From Nannobrachium achirus (taxonomy: Eukaryota; Chordata; Actinopteri; Myctophiformes; Myctophidae), in contig OY997659.1 of assembly GCA_963921795.1 (NCBI GenBank), forward strand, positions 54,234,311 to 54,298,310: a stretch of DNA of 64,000 nt. Direction: 5' to 3'. The translations under genes and the position numbers were made by a program. Shown here in pieces: positions 33,301-43,653 of the stretch (position 1 is the stretch's first letter; each line of letters opens with the position of its first letter). Under the pieces are notes generated by a model. It did not search any database, was not told the origin of the DNA, and was given only the letters and a program-made list of their open reading frames with translations.

Positions 33301-35210
33301 ACTATCTCCGCATCCTACTCTACCGTGTACCTGGCCCAATATGCTTCCAGGACCTCCGACGTGTTGGTGATAGGGTCATGGACACCTATCTGGCAGCCTG
33401 CATTGCGCATGGCATTGTTGAAGATGACCAAGAGATGGATTTTGTTATGGATGAGGCTGCAAATGTCAATTTTGGCCCAGCACTGCGTGAAGTGTTTGCC
33501 ACCATGCTCATCTTCGTTCTCAGAGGGAACCAATTGAACTTTTGGGAAAGACACAAACGTGTTCTGTGCGAGGATCTCATGCGTGCAGCACGTGTCAATC
33601 AGCCAGATGAAAACATTGTGAATCAAGTGCTCCTTGAACTGAAGGACCACGTTGAGAGGCAGGGCTTTACGCTCAGCCGTAACTTTGGTCTCCCTGAGCC
33701 AGATCCACTAAATGTTCAGCCACACAACTCTCGCATTATCCAGTACGAGACACAGCACGACCAATCAGAGCTTCTGGCTCATATCGCTGAAACAGAGGAA
33801 CTTCTCAATGACGAGCAGCGCGTTGTTGTCGACACAGTAATGGAAAGTGTCGAAAAGGGACTTGGCAAGATGATCGCAGTTGATGCAAGTGGTGGAACTG
33901 GGAAAACATTCACATTGTCTTTCATCCTACATAAACTTAGAGCACAAGGCAAAGTAGCTCTGGCAACAGCAGCAAGTGGCATTGCAGCTACCTTGCTGCC
34001 TAAAGGAACCACTTTTCATAGCAGGACCAAGTGCCCTCTCATTCTCACCGATGACTCCATGTGCAACATCAGCGAAAACGATGACACTGCAAAACTGATC
34101 AGAATGACACATGTCATGGTGGTTGATGAAGTCTCAATGATGGATCGCCGTGCATTGGAAGCAGCAGATCGGACATTCCAGCATCTGCGCAACTCGAAGG
34201 ATCCATTCGGGGGCATCACAATGGTATTCAGTGGTGACTGGAGACAGATACTTACCGTTGTGCCACATGGTTCACGTCTTGACATAGTGGGGAGGTGTTT
34301 GAAGTGGTCCTACCTGTGGAAGAAAGTCAAGATTCTTCGGCTGACTCAAAACATGAGGATCACACACGCTGCTGGAGATGACCATGACGAGAAAGAACGT
34401 TTTGCCAAATTCCTGCTGGACCTTGGGGAGGGAAAGCTTCCTGTTAAACCCGAGGAGGGTGAATTTACGATTGAGCTCGATCAATCGCTCACACTTTCAG
34501 GGGAAACACTTGACGACATGGTCAGTTGGGTGTATAAGGACATTCAAAACAACATTGCCAACCCTGAGTGGCTATGTCAGCGTGTCATACTGTGCCCAAC
34601 CAACTCTGAAGTTGACATGGTCAACGAATACATGACAAAGATGTTTCCAGGAGAGGAGCATGTTTGTTGCAGTGTGGATACTGCAGAGTCTGAGGGTAAC
34701 TATGTGTTCCCACCTGAGTTGCTAAATACCCTTTGCCCATCTGGTATGCCACCCCATCGCATCACTCTAAAGGTGGGCATGTTGATCATGTTACTTAGAA
34801 ACTTTGACCAGCACAATGGACACTGCAATGGATCAAGGTACATCATTGATCAGATCCTGCCTCATCTCCTGGTTGTAAGATCTGTGGTTGGCGTCAATGC
34901 GGGACGCACACTCCTCATTCCACGTATCACCATGTGCCCATCCGAGAACACCTTCCCATTCACCATGCGCCGCCGCCAGTTTCCAATCAGACCCTGCTTC
35001 GCCATGACTGTGAATAAGTCTCAGGGCCAGACACTGCACAGAGTTGGGATCTTCTGCACTGGAGACTTCTTCAGCCATGGCCAGTTCTATGTGGCAGCCA
35101 GCAGGGTTGGCAAAGCAAGCAGGCTGCGTATTCTTGCTCTAGATGAAGAAACCAAAAGAAAGCGCCACTTTCTCAACAATGTTGTCTTTCCTGAGGTCCT
35201 GACAATATAA
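30393..35210 (+). pseudogene. Helitron Rep/helicase transposase with one in-frame TGA
   Basis: The frame is open for 1605 codons except for a single TGA at 31281-31283 (codon 297). Residues about 44-165 are six 23-residue Arg/Glu/Gln-rich repeats (EETPDMQAQRQAA). A Cys-rich segment CPECSDC is at about residue 226. Past the TGA the same frame continues without a shift (SGFFPGPRIQGKIYHYISS), then comes the Helitron_like_N region. The HUH motif HLPHIH is at 658-663, the Rep tyrosine motif YIYKYIEK at 809-816 and Walker A GGTGKT at 1167-1172. DEVSMMD, GDWRQIL, NKSQGQTL and YVAASRVGK of a Pif1-type helicase follow. Catalytic motifs look intact. The TGA would leave a 296-residue N-terminal product, or a product starting at an internal codon. 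It mediates rolling-circle transposition when intact. Confidence 0.9.
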
Positions 35211-36033
35211 ATGTATATCACATTTCAGGTCTTTGGTCTGAAATAGAGATCTCCATAATGGGCATAAAGGGACACAGACAGACAGATACAGAGATCTCCA
35301 TATATACCGGTACGGGCATAAAAGGGACACAGACAGACAGAGAGATCTCCATATACGGGCATAAAAGGACCGCAACCGGTACTGTGTGTGCAGAGATCTC
35401 CATATATGGGCATAAGGGGACAAAGGCAAACAGATGGTCAAAACGGGTCCTATGACAACAGGTATATTGGGGTTTGCATTAAAGGGTGGGGCATTCATGG
35501 GGTCCGCTCCAAAAAAGAAAAAGAAAATAAAAGAGACAAAGACAAACATAAGACAAGCAACAAAGCGTGGGACTGGGGGGATGACTTGAATGATGCAGAT
35601 TTAAGCAGGCTGCGTATGCTGCTTAAAGAAGAAACAAACAAAAAGCAACAGAGATCTCATATATGGGCATAAAATGGACGCAGGTAAACAGATATCATAA
35701 AGGGACACAGACAGACAGATACAGAGATCTCCATATATGGGCATAAAATGGACGCAAATAGACATATCTCCATATATGGGCATATATGGGCATAAAATGG
35801 ACCCAGAACTATATCTGCAGTGATCTCCATATATGGACATAAAATGGACGCCGACAGACAGATACAGATATCTCCATATATGGGCATAAATGGACACAGG
35901 CAAACAGATGGTCAAAACGGGTCCTATGACAACAGGTATAATGGGGTTTGCATTAAAGGGCGGGGCATTCATTCCCTATTTACATCTTCCCGAGTTGGCC
36001 AGGTCGCCGACTAGACGCTGGGCCGCCCTTCAG
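35211..36033 (+). repeat. Helitron 3' region: duplicated ends and CCATATATGG repeats
   Basis: A block starting AACAGATGGTCAAAACGGG occurs at about 35429-35497 and again at 35902-35970. Between them, 35600-35650 resembles the end of the transposase frame (SRLRMLLKEETNKKQ here against SRLRILALDEETKRKR in the ORF). It therefore looks like the decayed tail of a second related element. AGATCTCCATATATGGGCAT-like repeats with ACAGACAGACAGATA spacers recur throughout. An NLS-like KKEKENKRDKDK is encoded near 35510 in an unassigned ORF. Confidence 0.7.
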
Positions 36034-36267
36034 TATTATTTAAATGCCAGAAAAAAGGTAATTTAATCAATTTAATAAAATGCATTAAAAATATTTATAG
36101 AAAAACCTGGCAGGGAATGTATTAACTATTGGTAACCAAGCATTATAGGCTACGTCCTACATGTTGTAGTCTTTCTTAGTCTCTTGTGATTTTATCATTT
36201 AACCCTTTCTTTTATTTCATTTCAGCTGTTTGCAGATCTTTGTTCCATTGTTATCCTTGGCTTTTAT
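36034..36267. repeat. U5 head, right part
   Basis: AT-rich end of the head, continuing from the Helitron 3' junction into the gypsy remnant. It contains the 36136-36204 segment that has been copied to 38554. Confidence 0.8.
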
Positions 36268-37986
36268 TTATTTTATTTTTTGGGTGTGTGTGTCCCAGTT
36301 TGCACGTGACCTCTGGGAGAAAGCCCAGCCCTGTAACTCACGGTGTGGCGTGGCGCCAGTCTGCGAGGAAGACGGCGATGATCTCGGGGCTGATGTCCTT
36401 GGAAACTCCTCAGGGTCACCTCCCCCACTCACAGGCTGCTCTGGGGCCAAGTCTGGGTGAAGTGACGGCTGGGGAGGGGCCGCCTCTGCTGGTCGGAGGT
36501 CATTCCTGTCGATATGTGGTCCCATCCACGTGGACCAGATAGGACCGGAGTCCCAGCTGCTGCACACACACGTCTCTCCTCCATGGGCCGTCCTGTCCCC
36601 TGGGAGTGTCTTCATCCTTATGGGCTGCATGGCCGACGCTCAGCTCCGGCAGATCCTTGGCAGACCCGTCATAGACCAGCTTTGTTGCTCCATGCTTCGC
36701 TCTCAGCTTGTCTGGAATTCCCGTAACGACTTCAGGCATCAGCAGCTGGTCGGCCACAGGGAGAAGGGATCTCAGCCTCCGTGACATGAGCCGCTGTGCT
36801 GGGCTGCAATGCATGCCCTCAGTGGGCGTGTTTCGCCCCCTTCCAGGGGTCCTTTTTGGCACGGTCAGCCTTCCTGCACAGGCTATTTATGATCTTCACT
36901 GCTGGCTCTGCTTTGCCATTAGCCTTTGGGTGTCTGGGTGAGGACATGACATGCTCGAAAAGAAACCCCACTCCCTCGCGAACAACCGGAACTCCCCACC
37001 AGCGAACTGGACTCGCACCGCCGGATAGTGGTGTCCACAGACAGGTCAGGGAGCAGGTCTATCTCCCAAAAGTCTGAGTAGTGTTCCACCACAAGCAAGA
37101 AGTTCTGCGCTGCATAGCTGTAAAGATCCATGCTCACCAGCTGCCAGGGACGTGTGGGGAACGGGTGCGACATCATAGTCTCCCTCTGTTGTTCGTGTGC
37201 ATACACATTACTCCTTGTGTTCTGGCCAGCCCTCCAGCACCACTGACTTCAGCATTTGAAGACACACGTCCTCCTCAGCGTGTGCTGGAATCTGTGCCAG
37301 GCGTTGGCTGCTGACGTTTAGGTAGTCCGCCTGCTGAATGGCCGTGGCATCACACTGCTCCTGCTGAAGTGTGAGGAGCATGCTCTGAAGGCGCTTTGGC
37401 GCACTGAGGAGAGGCTTCTTGTCAGGGTCGGCCTTGAGTCCGTGGAAGCGGACCTCCTTCACTCCAAATGGTATCTTTTTCAGGCCCAGTCTCAGCTTCA
37501 CTTCTCTGCACCTGTCCATCAAAGCAATGAGGTTCGTGTCATGGTCTCGATCGGCCTCCTCGTCTGTGTCCCCACCGGCCAACAATAAGGATATCGTCGG
37601 CTATAGGCTCGATCCCTGTCAGGCCCACTAGCAGCTCATGCTGCTTCCTCTGGTACAACTCCGGAGCAACTGACACACCGAAAGAGAGCTTCAGACAACG
37701 TTTTCTACCCCACTGTGTCCAAAATGTTGTCATCAGGCTGCTCTCTACATCCAAGCGGCACTGCAGGAACGCATCGCGTGCATCCAGTGTGAATATACGT
37801 GCCTTAGGCAGCTTATACAGCACGTCATCCAATGTGGGCATCAGGTAATGGGACCGTTCAAGAGCTCGGTTGAGGGGCTTTGGGTCAATACAAAGTGTCA
37901 ATTATCTGGCTTTTTCACTATGACCAGGTTGCTAATCCAGTCTGTGGGTCGAGTGATTGTGGTTAAGTGCCCATCCTCTTCGTATC

Positions 37987-38046
<60 letters not shown>

Positions 38047-38307
38047 CCTTTATTATCCCAAGGGCGAAATTCAAGCTGCACTTTAACAGCTGCCTTGAGG
38101 GCCAATGGAACATTCCTGGGAGCACACTGAACCAGTGCCACGGTGCTGTCCAGCTCCAAGTGAACGGGCACAACATTTCATGGTAGGTGCTGACAAGATG
38201 CTCTGTAGTCAGGACCCCCTTCCTGCAGTGCTCCACCCACTCATTCTACTAGTGTACTTCTGCACTATGGATGCCCGGTGAAGTTCGTTAACATCCTGCG
38301 GGTTCCA
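36268..38307 (-). mobile_element. U5 gypsy pol remnant
   Basis: Integrase remnants lie at 37206-36919 and 36862-36500 and are further deleted near 36835 and 37015. RT core and palm are at 37901-37539 (TLCIDPKPLNRALERSHYLMPTLD present), thumb 37585-37380. GATA tract of 15 repeats (37987-38046). It lacks RNase H like U1-U4. Confidence 0.9.
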
Positions 38308-39249
38308 TGATGGAATGAGGGACAAGGTCATGATGGGTGGATTAGAATCTGCCCCCTTCAGAGTAGGTACTGGAGTGAGACAGGGATGTTTTCTCACACC
38401 GGTCCTGTTTAACATCTTCCTCCTGTGTGTAACAACACTACTTCACAAGGAAAAGGAGGAGGGGAGTGGGGTGACCGGATGGGAACCTCTTCAACATCAG
38501 GTGGCTCCAAGCTACAACAAAGCTCCAGTCTGTAGGCATACTGGAACTCCCTTCCAAGCATTATAGGCTACGTCCTACATGTTGTAGTCTTTCTTAGTCT
38601 CTTGTGATTTTATCATTTAACCGCCAGAGTCACTGCAGGCCACACTGGCAGCCGCTGTGAGAGCCTACAGCAGAACGGGACTGTCTGTAAACATATCAAA
38701 GACAGAAGTCCTCTGCCAGTGGTCTTCAGAACCTCCACAGACACCACCAGCCTTCTCTGTTGCAGATTCACCTCTTAACATCGTTCCACATTTCAAGCAC
38801 CTTGGAAGCATCCTGTCAGAAGACTGCAGCATCGATCAGGACATCCAAAACAGGATCAAACAGTCCTCGTCCCCCTTTGGAAAAGGGTCTTCAGCAACAG
38901 CAACCTCCACCTCCACACACAAATAGCAGGCAATATGCATATCCACCCTCCTATACGGTTGTGAGTCTTGGACCATCTACTCCCGGCATCTGAAGATGCT
39001 CGAGGCATTCCACATCAAATGCCTCCAACGCATCCTAAAGGTGGCAAGACTGTATATCACACTGCAGAACCAGCTGCAGGAGCATAGAGGCCACGCCCAC
39101 GATTATGCAATACCAGCTAAGATGGCTTGGACATGTAAACGGGATGCCATCCAGTCGCCTGCCTTGTAATATGGCCAACTCCACCTGGGCCAACGCTCTG
39201 CAGGGGGACCCAAGAAGAGGCTGAAGGACCAACTAAAGACCTCCCTTAA
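38308..39249 (+). mobile_element. U5 LINE RT remnant, left part
   Basis: RT signature at 38315-38560, then broken by a 69-bp templated insertion (38554-38622) and resuming at 38657-38926. It keeps the ancestral form without palindromes near 39113-39200 and is split at 39246 by a TTAA element. The right part resumes at 41453. Confidence 0.85.
38554..38622 (+). repeat. 69-bp templated insertion copied from the U5 head
   Basis: This is identical to 36136-36204. It replaces about 12 bp (GTGGCCACACAC) of the LINE seen in all other units. There are no transposon ends or target duplication, so it looks like a template-switch patch. Confidence 0.9.
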
Positions 39250-41448
39250 AGGACCTACACCATGAATTTTCACTTTTTCTAAAACCTTTTTTTGGGGTCC
39301 CACTGGCACCTTCTATCCTCACAAAGTCCTATTTCTGACCGTTGTGTCTTTCTCTGGTTTTGGGCAGTCAGTGATGAAAAGCTTTCCACGGGTTCTCAGA
39401 ACATTGCTGTTCTGAGAGTTGACGCATGTGACGTAACACACGTTTCCCCCCCCCCCCCCCCCCCCCCCCGCCCTTCGGGTAAAAACCAGAGCTCCTCTTC
39501 TAAACCCAGCCCCTCATTTGTTTCTAATTTGCTTAGCCTCCACTTCCATCTGCAACTGGTTTACTGTTCTGGGGCTGCTCACTCAGTGCTCTCACTCACT
39601 TTTATTCTATGAACATTTTTGCTATCAACATGTCCAAGGAGAAGTCTTAACGTTCCTGGATTGCACTATAAATGTGACGTTATAGACTGCGAGGACCCAA
39701 GCTTCGTCCCTTCTAACAAGGAAACAAAAGACCTATTTTTAATGATCCGAGGCCTTCTGAAGCCTGGGCCTAAATTTTCCGCGGTGGCCGGGTGGGAGCG
39801 AGCCGCGGAGCGAGCCGCGGTGGCCGGGTGGGAGCGAGCCGTGGTGGCCGAATCCACCGCGATTTCTTAACCAAGTAGCTGCTTGTCGCGGCCGGGACCG
39901 CCGCAGCTCCGACCCGGTGGACAGAGCGGCTGCCCCGGTCGCGACAAGCAGCTCCGACCCGGTGGACAGCGGCGGTCCCGGCCGCGACAAGCAGCTCCGA
40001 CCCGGTGGACAGAGTGGCGGTCCTGGCAGCGACAAGCAGCTCAAGCAGACTGTCCCGGTCCTCCCTTCACTCTCCCCGGCTATAGAGAGCTTAAACACGC
40101 CGCCTCTTCTATCACTGTCCCCGGCTAGAAAGAGCTCCACACCCCGCCTCTCCTCTCTCTATCCACGGCTACACGGGGCCGCTGCTGCCCGCTGCGCTGC
40201 AGAGCGAGCCGCGGTGGCCGAATCCACCGCGATTTCTTAACCAAGTAGCTGCTTGTCGCGGCCGGGACCGCCGCAGCTCCGACCCGGTGGACAGAGCGGC
40301 GGCCCCGGTCGCGACAAGCAGCTCCGACCCGGTGGACAGCGGCGGTCCCGGCCGCGACAAGCAGCTCCGACCCGGTGGACAGAGCGGCGGTCCTGGCCGC
40401 GACAAGCAGCTCAAGCAGACTGTCCCGGTCCTCCCTTCACTCTCCCCGGCTATAGAGAGCTTAAACACGCCGCCTCTTCTATCACTGTCCCCGGCTAGAA
40501 AGAGCTCCACACCCCGCCTCTCCTCTCTCTATCCACGGCTACACGGGGCCGCTGCTGCCCGCTGCGCTGCAGAGCGAGCCGCGGTGGCCGAATCCACCGC
40601 GATTTCTTAACCAAGTAGCTGCTTGTCGCGGCCGGGACCGCCGCAGCTCCGACCCGGTGGACAGAGCGGCGGCCCCGGTCGCGACAAGCAGCTCCGACCC
40701 GGTGGACAGCGGCGGTCCCGGCCGCGACAAGCAGCTCCGACCCGGTGGACAGAGCGGCGGTCCTGGCCGCGACAAGCAGCTCAAGCAGACTGTCCCGGTC
40801 CTCCCTTCACTCTCCCCGGCTATAGAGAGCTTAAACACGCCGCCTCTTCTATCACTGTCCCCGGCTAGAAAGAGCTCCACACCCTGCCTCTCCTCTCTCT
40901 ATCCACGGCTACACGCCGCCTTTTCTATCGCTCTCCCCGGCTATAGAGAGCTGGCCACCCCGCCTCTCCCTTCACTATCTCCGGCTAGAAAGAGCTCCAC
41001 AAACCGCCTCTCCTCTCTCTATCCACGGCTACACGGGGCCGCTGCTGCCCGCTGCGCTGCAGATGAAAACGCTCCAAGCCTCCAACCAGGAGGAAGAGGA
41101 TTTGACAGTAGGCTTATATCATACAACATAGGCCTACAGTAGGCTATAATCAGAGCTGGAACATTATCCTATTTTTGTATTGGCCCAATATTACATTATT
41201 TGTTGTCGACAACGTTGGAGAGGAGAGGAGGGGAGGGGGAGGGGGAGGGTGGAAAAACCCCACTAGATGCGCCACTGAGCAAACAAAGGCCGTTTTGGTA
41301 TTGCAGCTGCAGGGCCTAATAATAGCACAGCTATAAGAAACAAGAGGAATGGTCAGGGTGTGTGTTGGGGGTTAAGACCTGTCTAAGACTCAATTTTGAG
41401 CATATATTTATACAAAAAATATAGTTTTAAAAGCATGGTGTAGGCCCT
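39250..41448. mobile_element. TTAA-flanked DNA transposon (Kolobok- or piggyBac-like), non-autonomous
   Basis: TTAA lies at 39246-39249 and 41449-41452, and sister units have a single TTAA at this point (CTCCCTTAAAAAGTGTGG). The ends are inverted: AGGACCTACACCATG on the left, and on the right the complement of AGGGCCTACACCATG. No transposase is seen. The interior holds a C-tract (39448-39469), a GC-rich satellite (about 39780-41060) and AT-rich right-end sequence. TTAA targets are shared by piggyBac and Kolobok; the AGG terminus leans toward Kolobok, but that is uncertain. Confidence 0.85.
39780..41062. repeat. 370-bp GC-rich satellite inside the TTAA element
   Basis: The phrase GTGGCCGAATCCACCGCGAT starts at 39842, 40212 and 40582, a period of 370 bp; the third copy is extended by a partial duplication to 41062. 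Each unit contains shorter sub-repeats around CGACAAGCAGCTCCGACCCG of about 45 bp. Frames are open on both strands only because of the periodicity and base composition. I do not call a gene. Confidence 0.9.
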
Positions 41449-41452
41449 TTAA

Positions 41453-41739
41453 AAAGTGTGGAATCGAGCCTGCTTCCCTTGAAGACACCGCTGCTTCTCC
41501 TGGTGTGGACTCTGCCAACAAGGAGTCCAACTGGCAGAGGAGAACAGAACAACACATCGCCTGGCAAAAAGGCAGAGGAGGAAGTTGGCCAAACCTGCAC
41601 CTGCACCATCGGGTCAGATCTTCACTTGCCCTGTCTGTGACAGGCAGTGTGCATGGACTATATGGTCATCAAAGGACCCACACATTATGGCAGAAGTCAT
41701 GATAGGCCACGATGGACTACCTTAAGCAAGTAAGTAAGT
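41453..41739 (+). mobile_element. U5 LINE RT remnant, right part
   Basis: Continues from 39245 after the TTAA insertion: the C-terminal region with C2H2-like HQRTHT coding trace and the AAGT tail. Confidence 0.8.
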
Positions 41740-42229
41740 GGTATGTATAAGGGCCACGAGAGGGGCTGTCCATGCCCATAGCCAATCAGATGGGCATAAA
41801 TGGGCATATGCATATATTCTTTTGTTAATCCTCTGGAGATTGGAGATGAATGATTTCATTTGGTGGGGAGGAAGTGTTCATTACACATTGTTCTGAAACA
41901 GTTTTCTTTCCAGTGGTGGAAGAACTACTCAACTTCTTTACCGTGTGACTTTCCTCTTCTATACCCTCCCTGTATTTGAACCCGGGTTCCCACGCAAGTG
42001 CTGACCTTTTTACCATTGAGCTAATAGAGCCAGCCTGCTTGCTCAGGGGAGGAATTATAATTAATGCTCGGGATAAGATAAGATGAGGAACTCTGGAAAT
42101 CTCAGTTGGAAGATGGATGGAGTGACCTCAATAAAGATGCAAGATGGACTATCCACTCACTACTTATTAGAGTAGCATCGTTTTGTATTCTAGCACCGCT
42201 CCTTCAATGAAATTAACGTAATGCCTATT
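41740..42229. other. U5 linker with tRNA-like SINE head
   Basis: Linker as in U1, but it retains the segment lost from U1-U4. No gene is seen. Confidence 0.6.
41967..42032 (-). mobile_element. tRNA-derived SINE-like head (U5)
   Basis: On the minus strand it reads GGCTCTATTAGCTCAATGGT, with a good A box (TAGCTCAATGG). Forty bases on comes GGGTTCAAATAC, a B box. The acceptor stem cannot close, so this is a SINE head or tRNA pseudogene, not a working tRNA. U1-U4 lack about 30 bp including the A box. Confidence 0.6.
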
Positions 42230-42488
42230 TCTTCATCTGAGGTCACAATTACTGCGTCAGCAATGGGCTTACGTCATCGATCAATGAGCTTACGTCATCG
42301 ATCAATGCGTTTACGTCATCGGCCCGTAGTTTAAAATGAGATGCCTTTCAACGTAAGTCTCAGTGCCGTTATAGTTATATGGTTGTTTATCTTAAGGATA
42401 ATTATTATTCAGTTTCATCACTTGTAACTTCAATAGCAGATCAAAGCACATTCAGCTGAATCAAACTCTCAGTTTGATTCAGCTGAAA
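42230..42488 (+). promoter_or_regulatory. U5 promoter and start-codon hairpin
   Basis: TTACGTCA sites start at 42269, 42290 and 42311 and TTTAAAA at 42330. The hairpin is at 42451-42487. One base differs in the leader (TCAATAGCAG against TCAAGAGCAG). Confidence 0.6.
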
Positions 42489-43399
42489 ATGGACTCATTC
42501 AAGATGAGATGTTTGAAGGTGTTGCTGGTCCTTTGCTTTCTACAGAGCACTGTATGTCAGCTCAGAGACCCTCTGAACCTACACATCTGCCATCATGAAG
42601 GCCTGTCATATGACAGAGAGGCCCTGCAGAAGACAGCAGCATCTGAAGACGGCGTCCTGATGCTGAACTTCAAGGCTTATGGAAGGTTCTTTAACTTGAA
42701 GATGAAGAGGGACAGCAGCCCGTTGTCTCCACACCTCACGCTGGAGGCGCCCAATGCCAGCGCTCACATTTACACCGTTATGTGAAAAAGATGACCATCT
42801 ACGGAGATTCAAACAATGACTTCAAGGATGAGCGCATGAATGTAATGCAGGTTTTGGATGTCCTCTCAAAACAGAATCACGACGACTACTGCCTGGCCTA
42901 TTTGTTCACCAGCAGAAGGTTTAAGAGGACAGGGTCGATTGGCGAAGCTAGTCTTGGGCAGCCGGAGGTAGAGGCGGGAATCTGCGCAAAGAACTCAATG
43001 TCGTATCCAAATGACCCAACCCGACCCCCATTGAAAGAACTTTGGTCTAAGAACACAGGCGTTGTTACTGACCTAAACAAATGGGGTCAAAATATCAGAC
43101 CTATAACCACACATATCAACTTTGCCCATAATATTGGACACAGCCTTGGCTCCCCACATGACGATGTGGTACATGACGTGTGCAACAAGCTTGGCAAACG
43201 CAATGACGAATGCAATAAGATGAAGTATGACTCATTCATTATGTATTATGGAACCACACCAGGGAACCGGCCAAACAACATCTTGTACTCACCATGCAGC
43301 AAGTGCAGCATGTATACTGTGCTAAACGGCTCTAGGTTAGCAACTGGCGAATTAGGAGAAAGACCAAGAAGATGCTTAAGCTTCAATAAACCTCGTTAA
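42489..43399 (+). pseudogene. U5 ADAM10-like gene, 427-bp internal deletion
   Basis: The prodomain start is intact up to CACATTTACACCGT (42778). It is then joined to TATGTGAAAAAGATG, skipping the equivalent of 5830-6256 of U1 (427 bp), which removes the rest of the prodomain and the start of the protease domain. The length is not a multiple of three and a stop follows at once. The 3' part (42782-43399) is still open and keeps HNIGHSLGSPH. It has GQNIRP where U1-U4 have GQPLRP. Confidence 0.9.
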
Positions 43400-43653
43400 A
43401 TACCTCTGTTAGTATTCTTTAAAACTAATAGAGATGAGACGGTTGTGTGTCCTTTTGGTAGCTTTATTGACATCCACTCCACCTCTCCTGAGTGAAATGT
43501 CTGGAGCTGGAGTCTGGTGCAACGCACAGGTCCTGGACCTGGTGAGACGTAGGAGGGGCCCGGACAGGAGTCAATCCACAGAGCCTGGTCCTTCCTTGCG
43601 CCATATTTCCTCTCCCAGTCTCGGCAGAGTAGTTCCAGAGTGGTGGAGTGAGT
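43400..43653 (+). other. U5 tail with signal-peptide-like ORF
   Basis: Frame from 43434, 186 codons. One Gln-to-His difference (SLRHISS), shared with U6. Confidence 0.3.

Larger units (their letters stand above)
29316..36033 (+). mobile_element. Helitron inserted in U5
   Basis: Sister units read AATGTATTATATTATTTAAA. Here AATGTATTA is followed by TCTATCTATAAATGCGAGAA at 29316, and ...GGGCCGCCCTTCAG (ending 36033) is followed by TATTATTTAAATGCC. That is insertion between A and T with no target duplication and a 5' TC, as in Helitrons. The 3' end reads CTTCAG rather than the canonical CTRR. A second full 5' end begins at 29782. The element encodes a Rep/helicase frame (30393-35210) and carries CCATATATGG-containing repeats near both ends. 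Confidence 0.9.

Noticed and set aside
39883-40868. Repeated open frames through the GC-rich satellite on both strands
   Set aside because: All frames are open because of the 370-bp period and base composition; no start context or domain is seen.
41967-42032. Functional tRNA gene on the minus strand
   Set aside because: The A and B boxes are present but the acceptor stem does not pair and no proper anticodon arm can be drawn.
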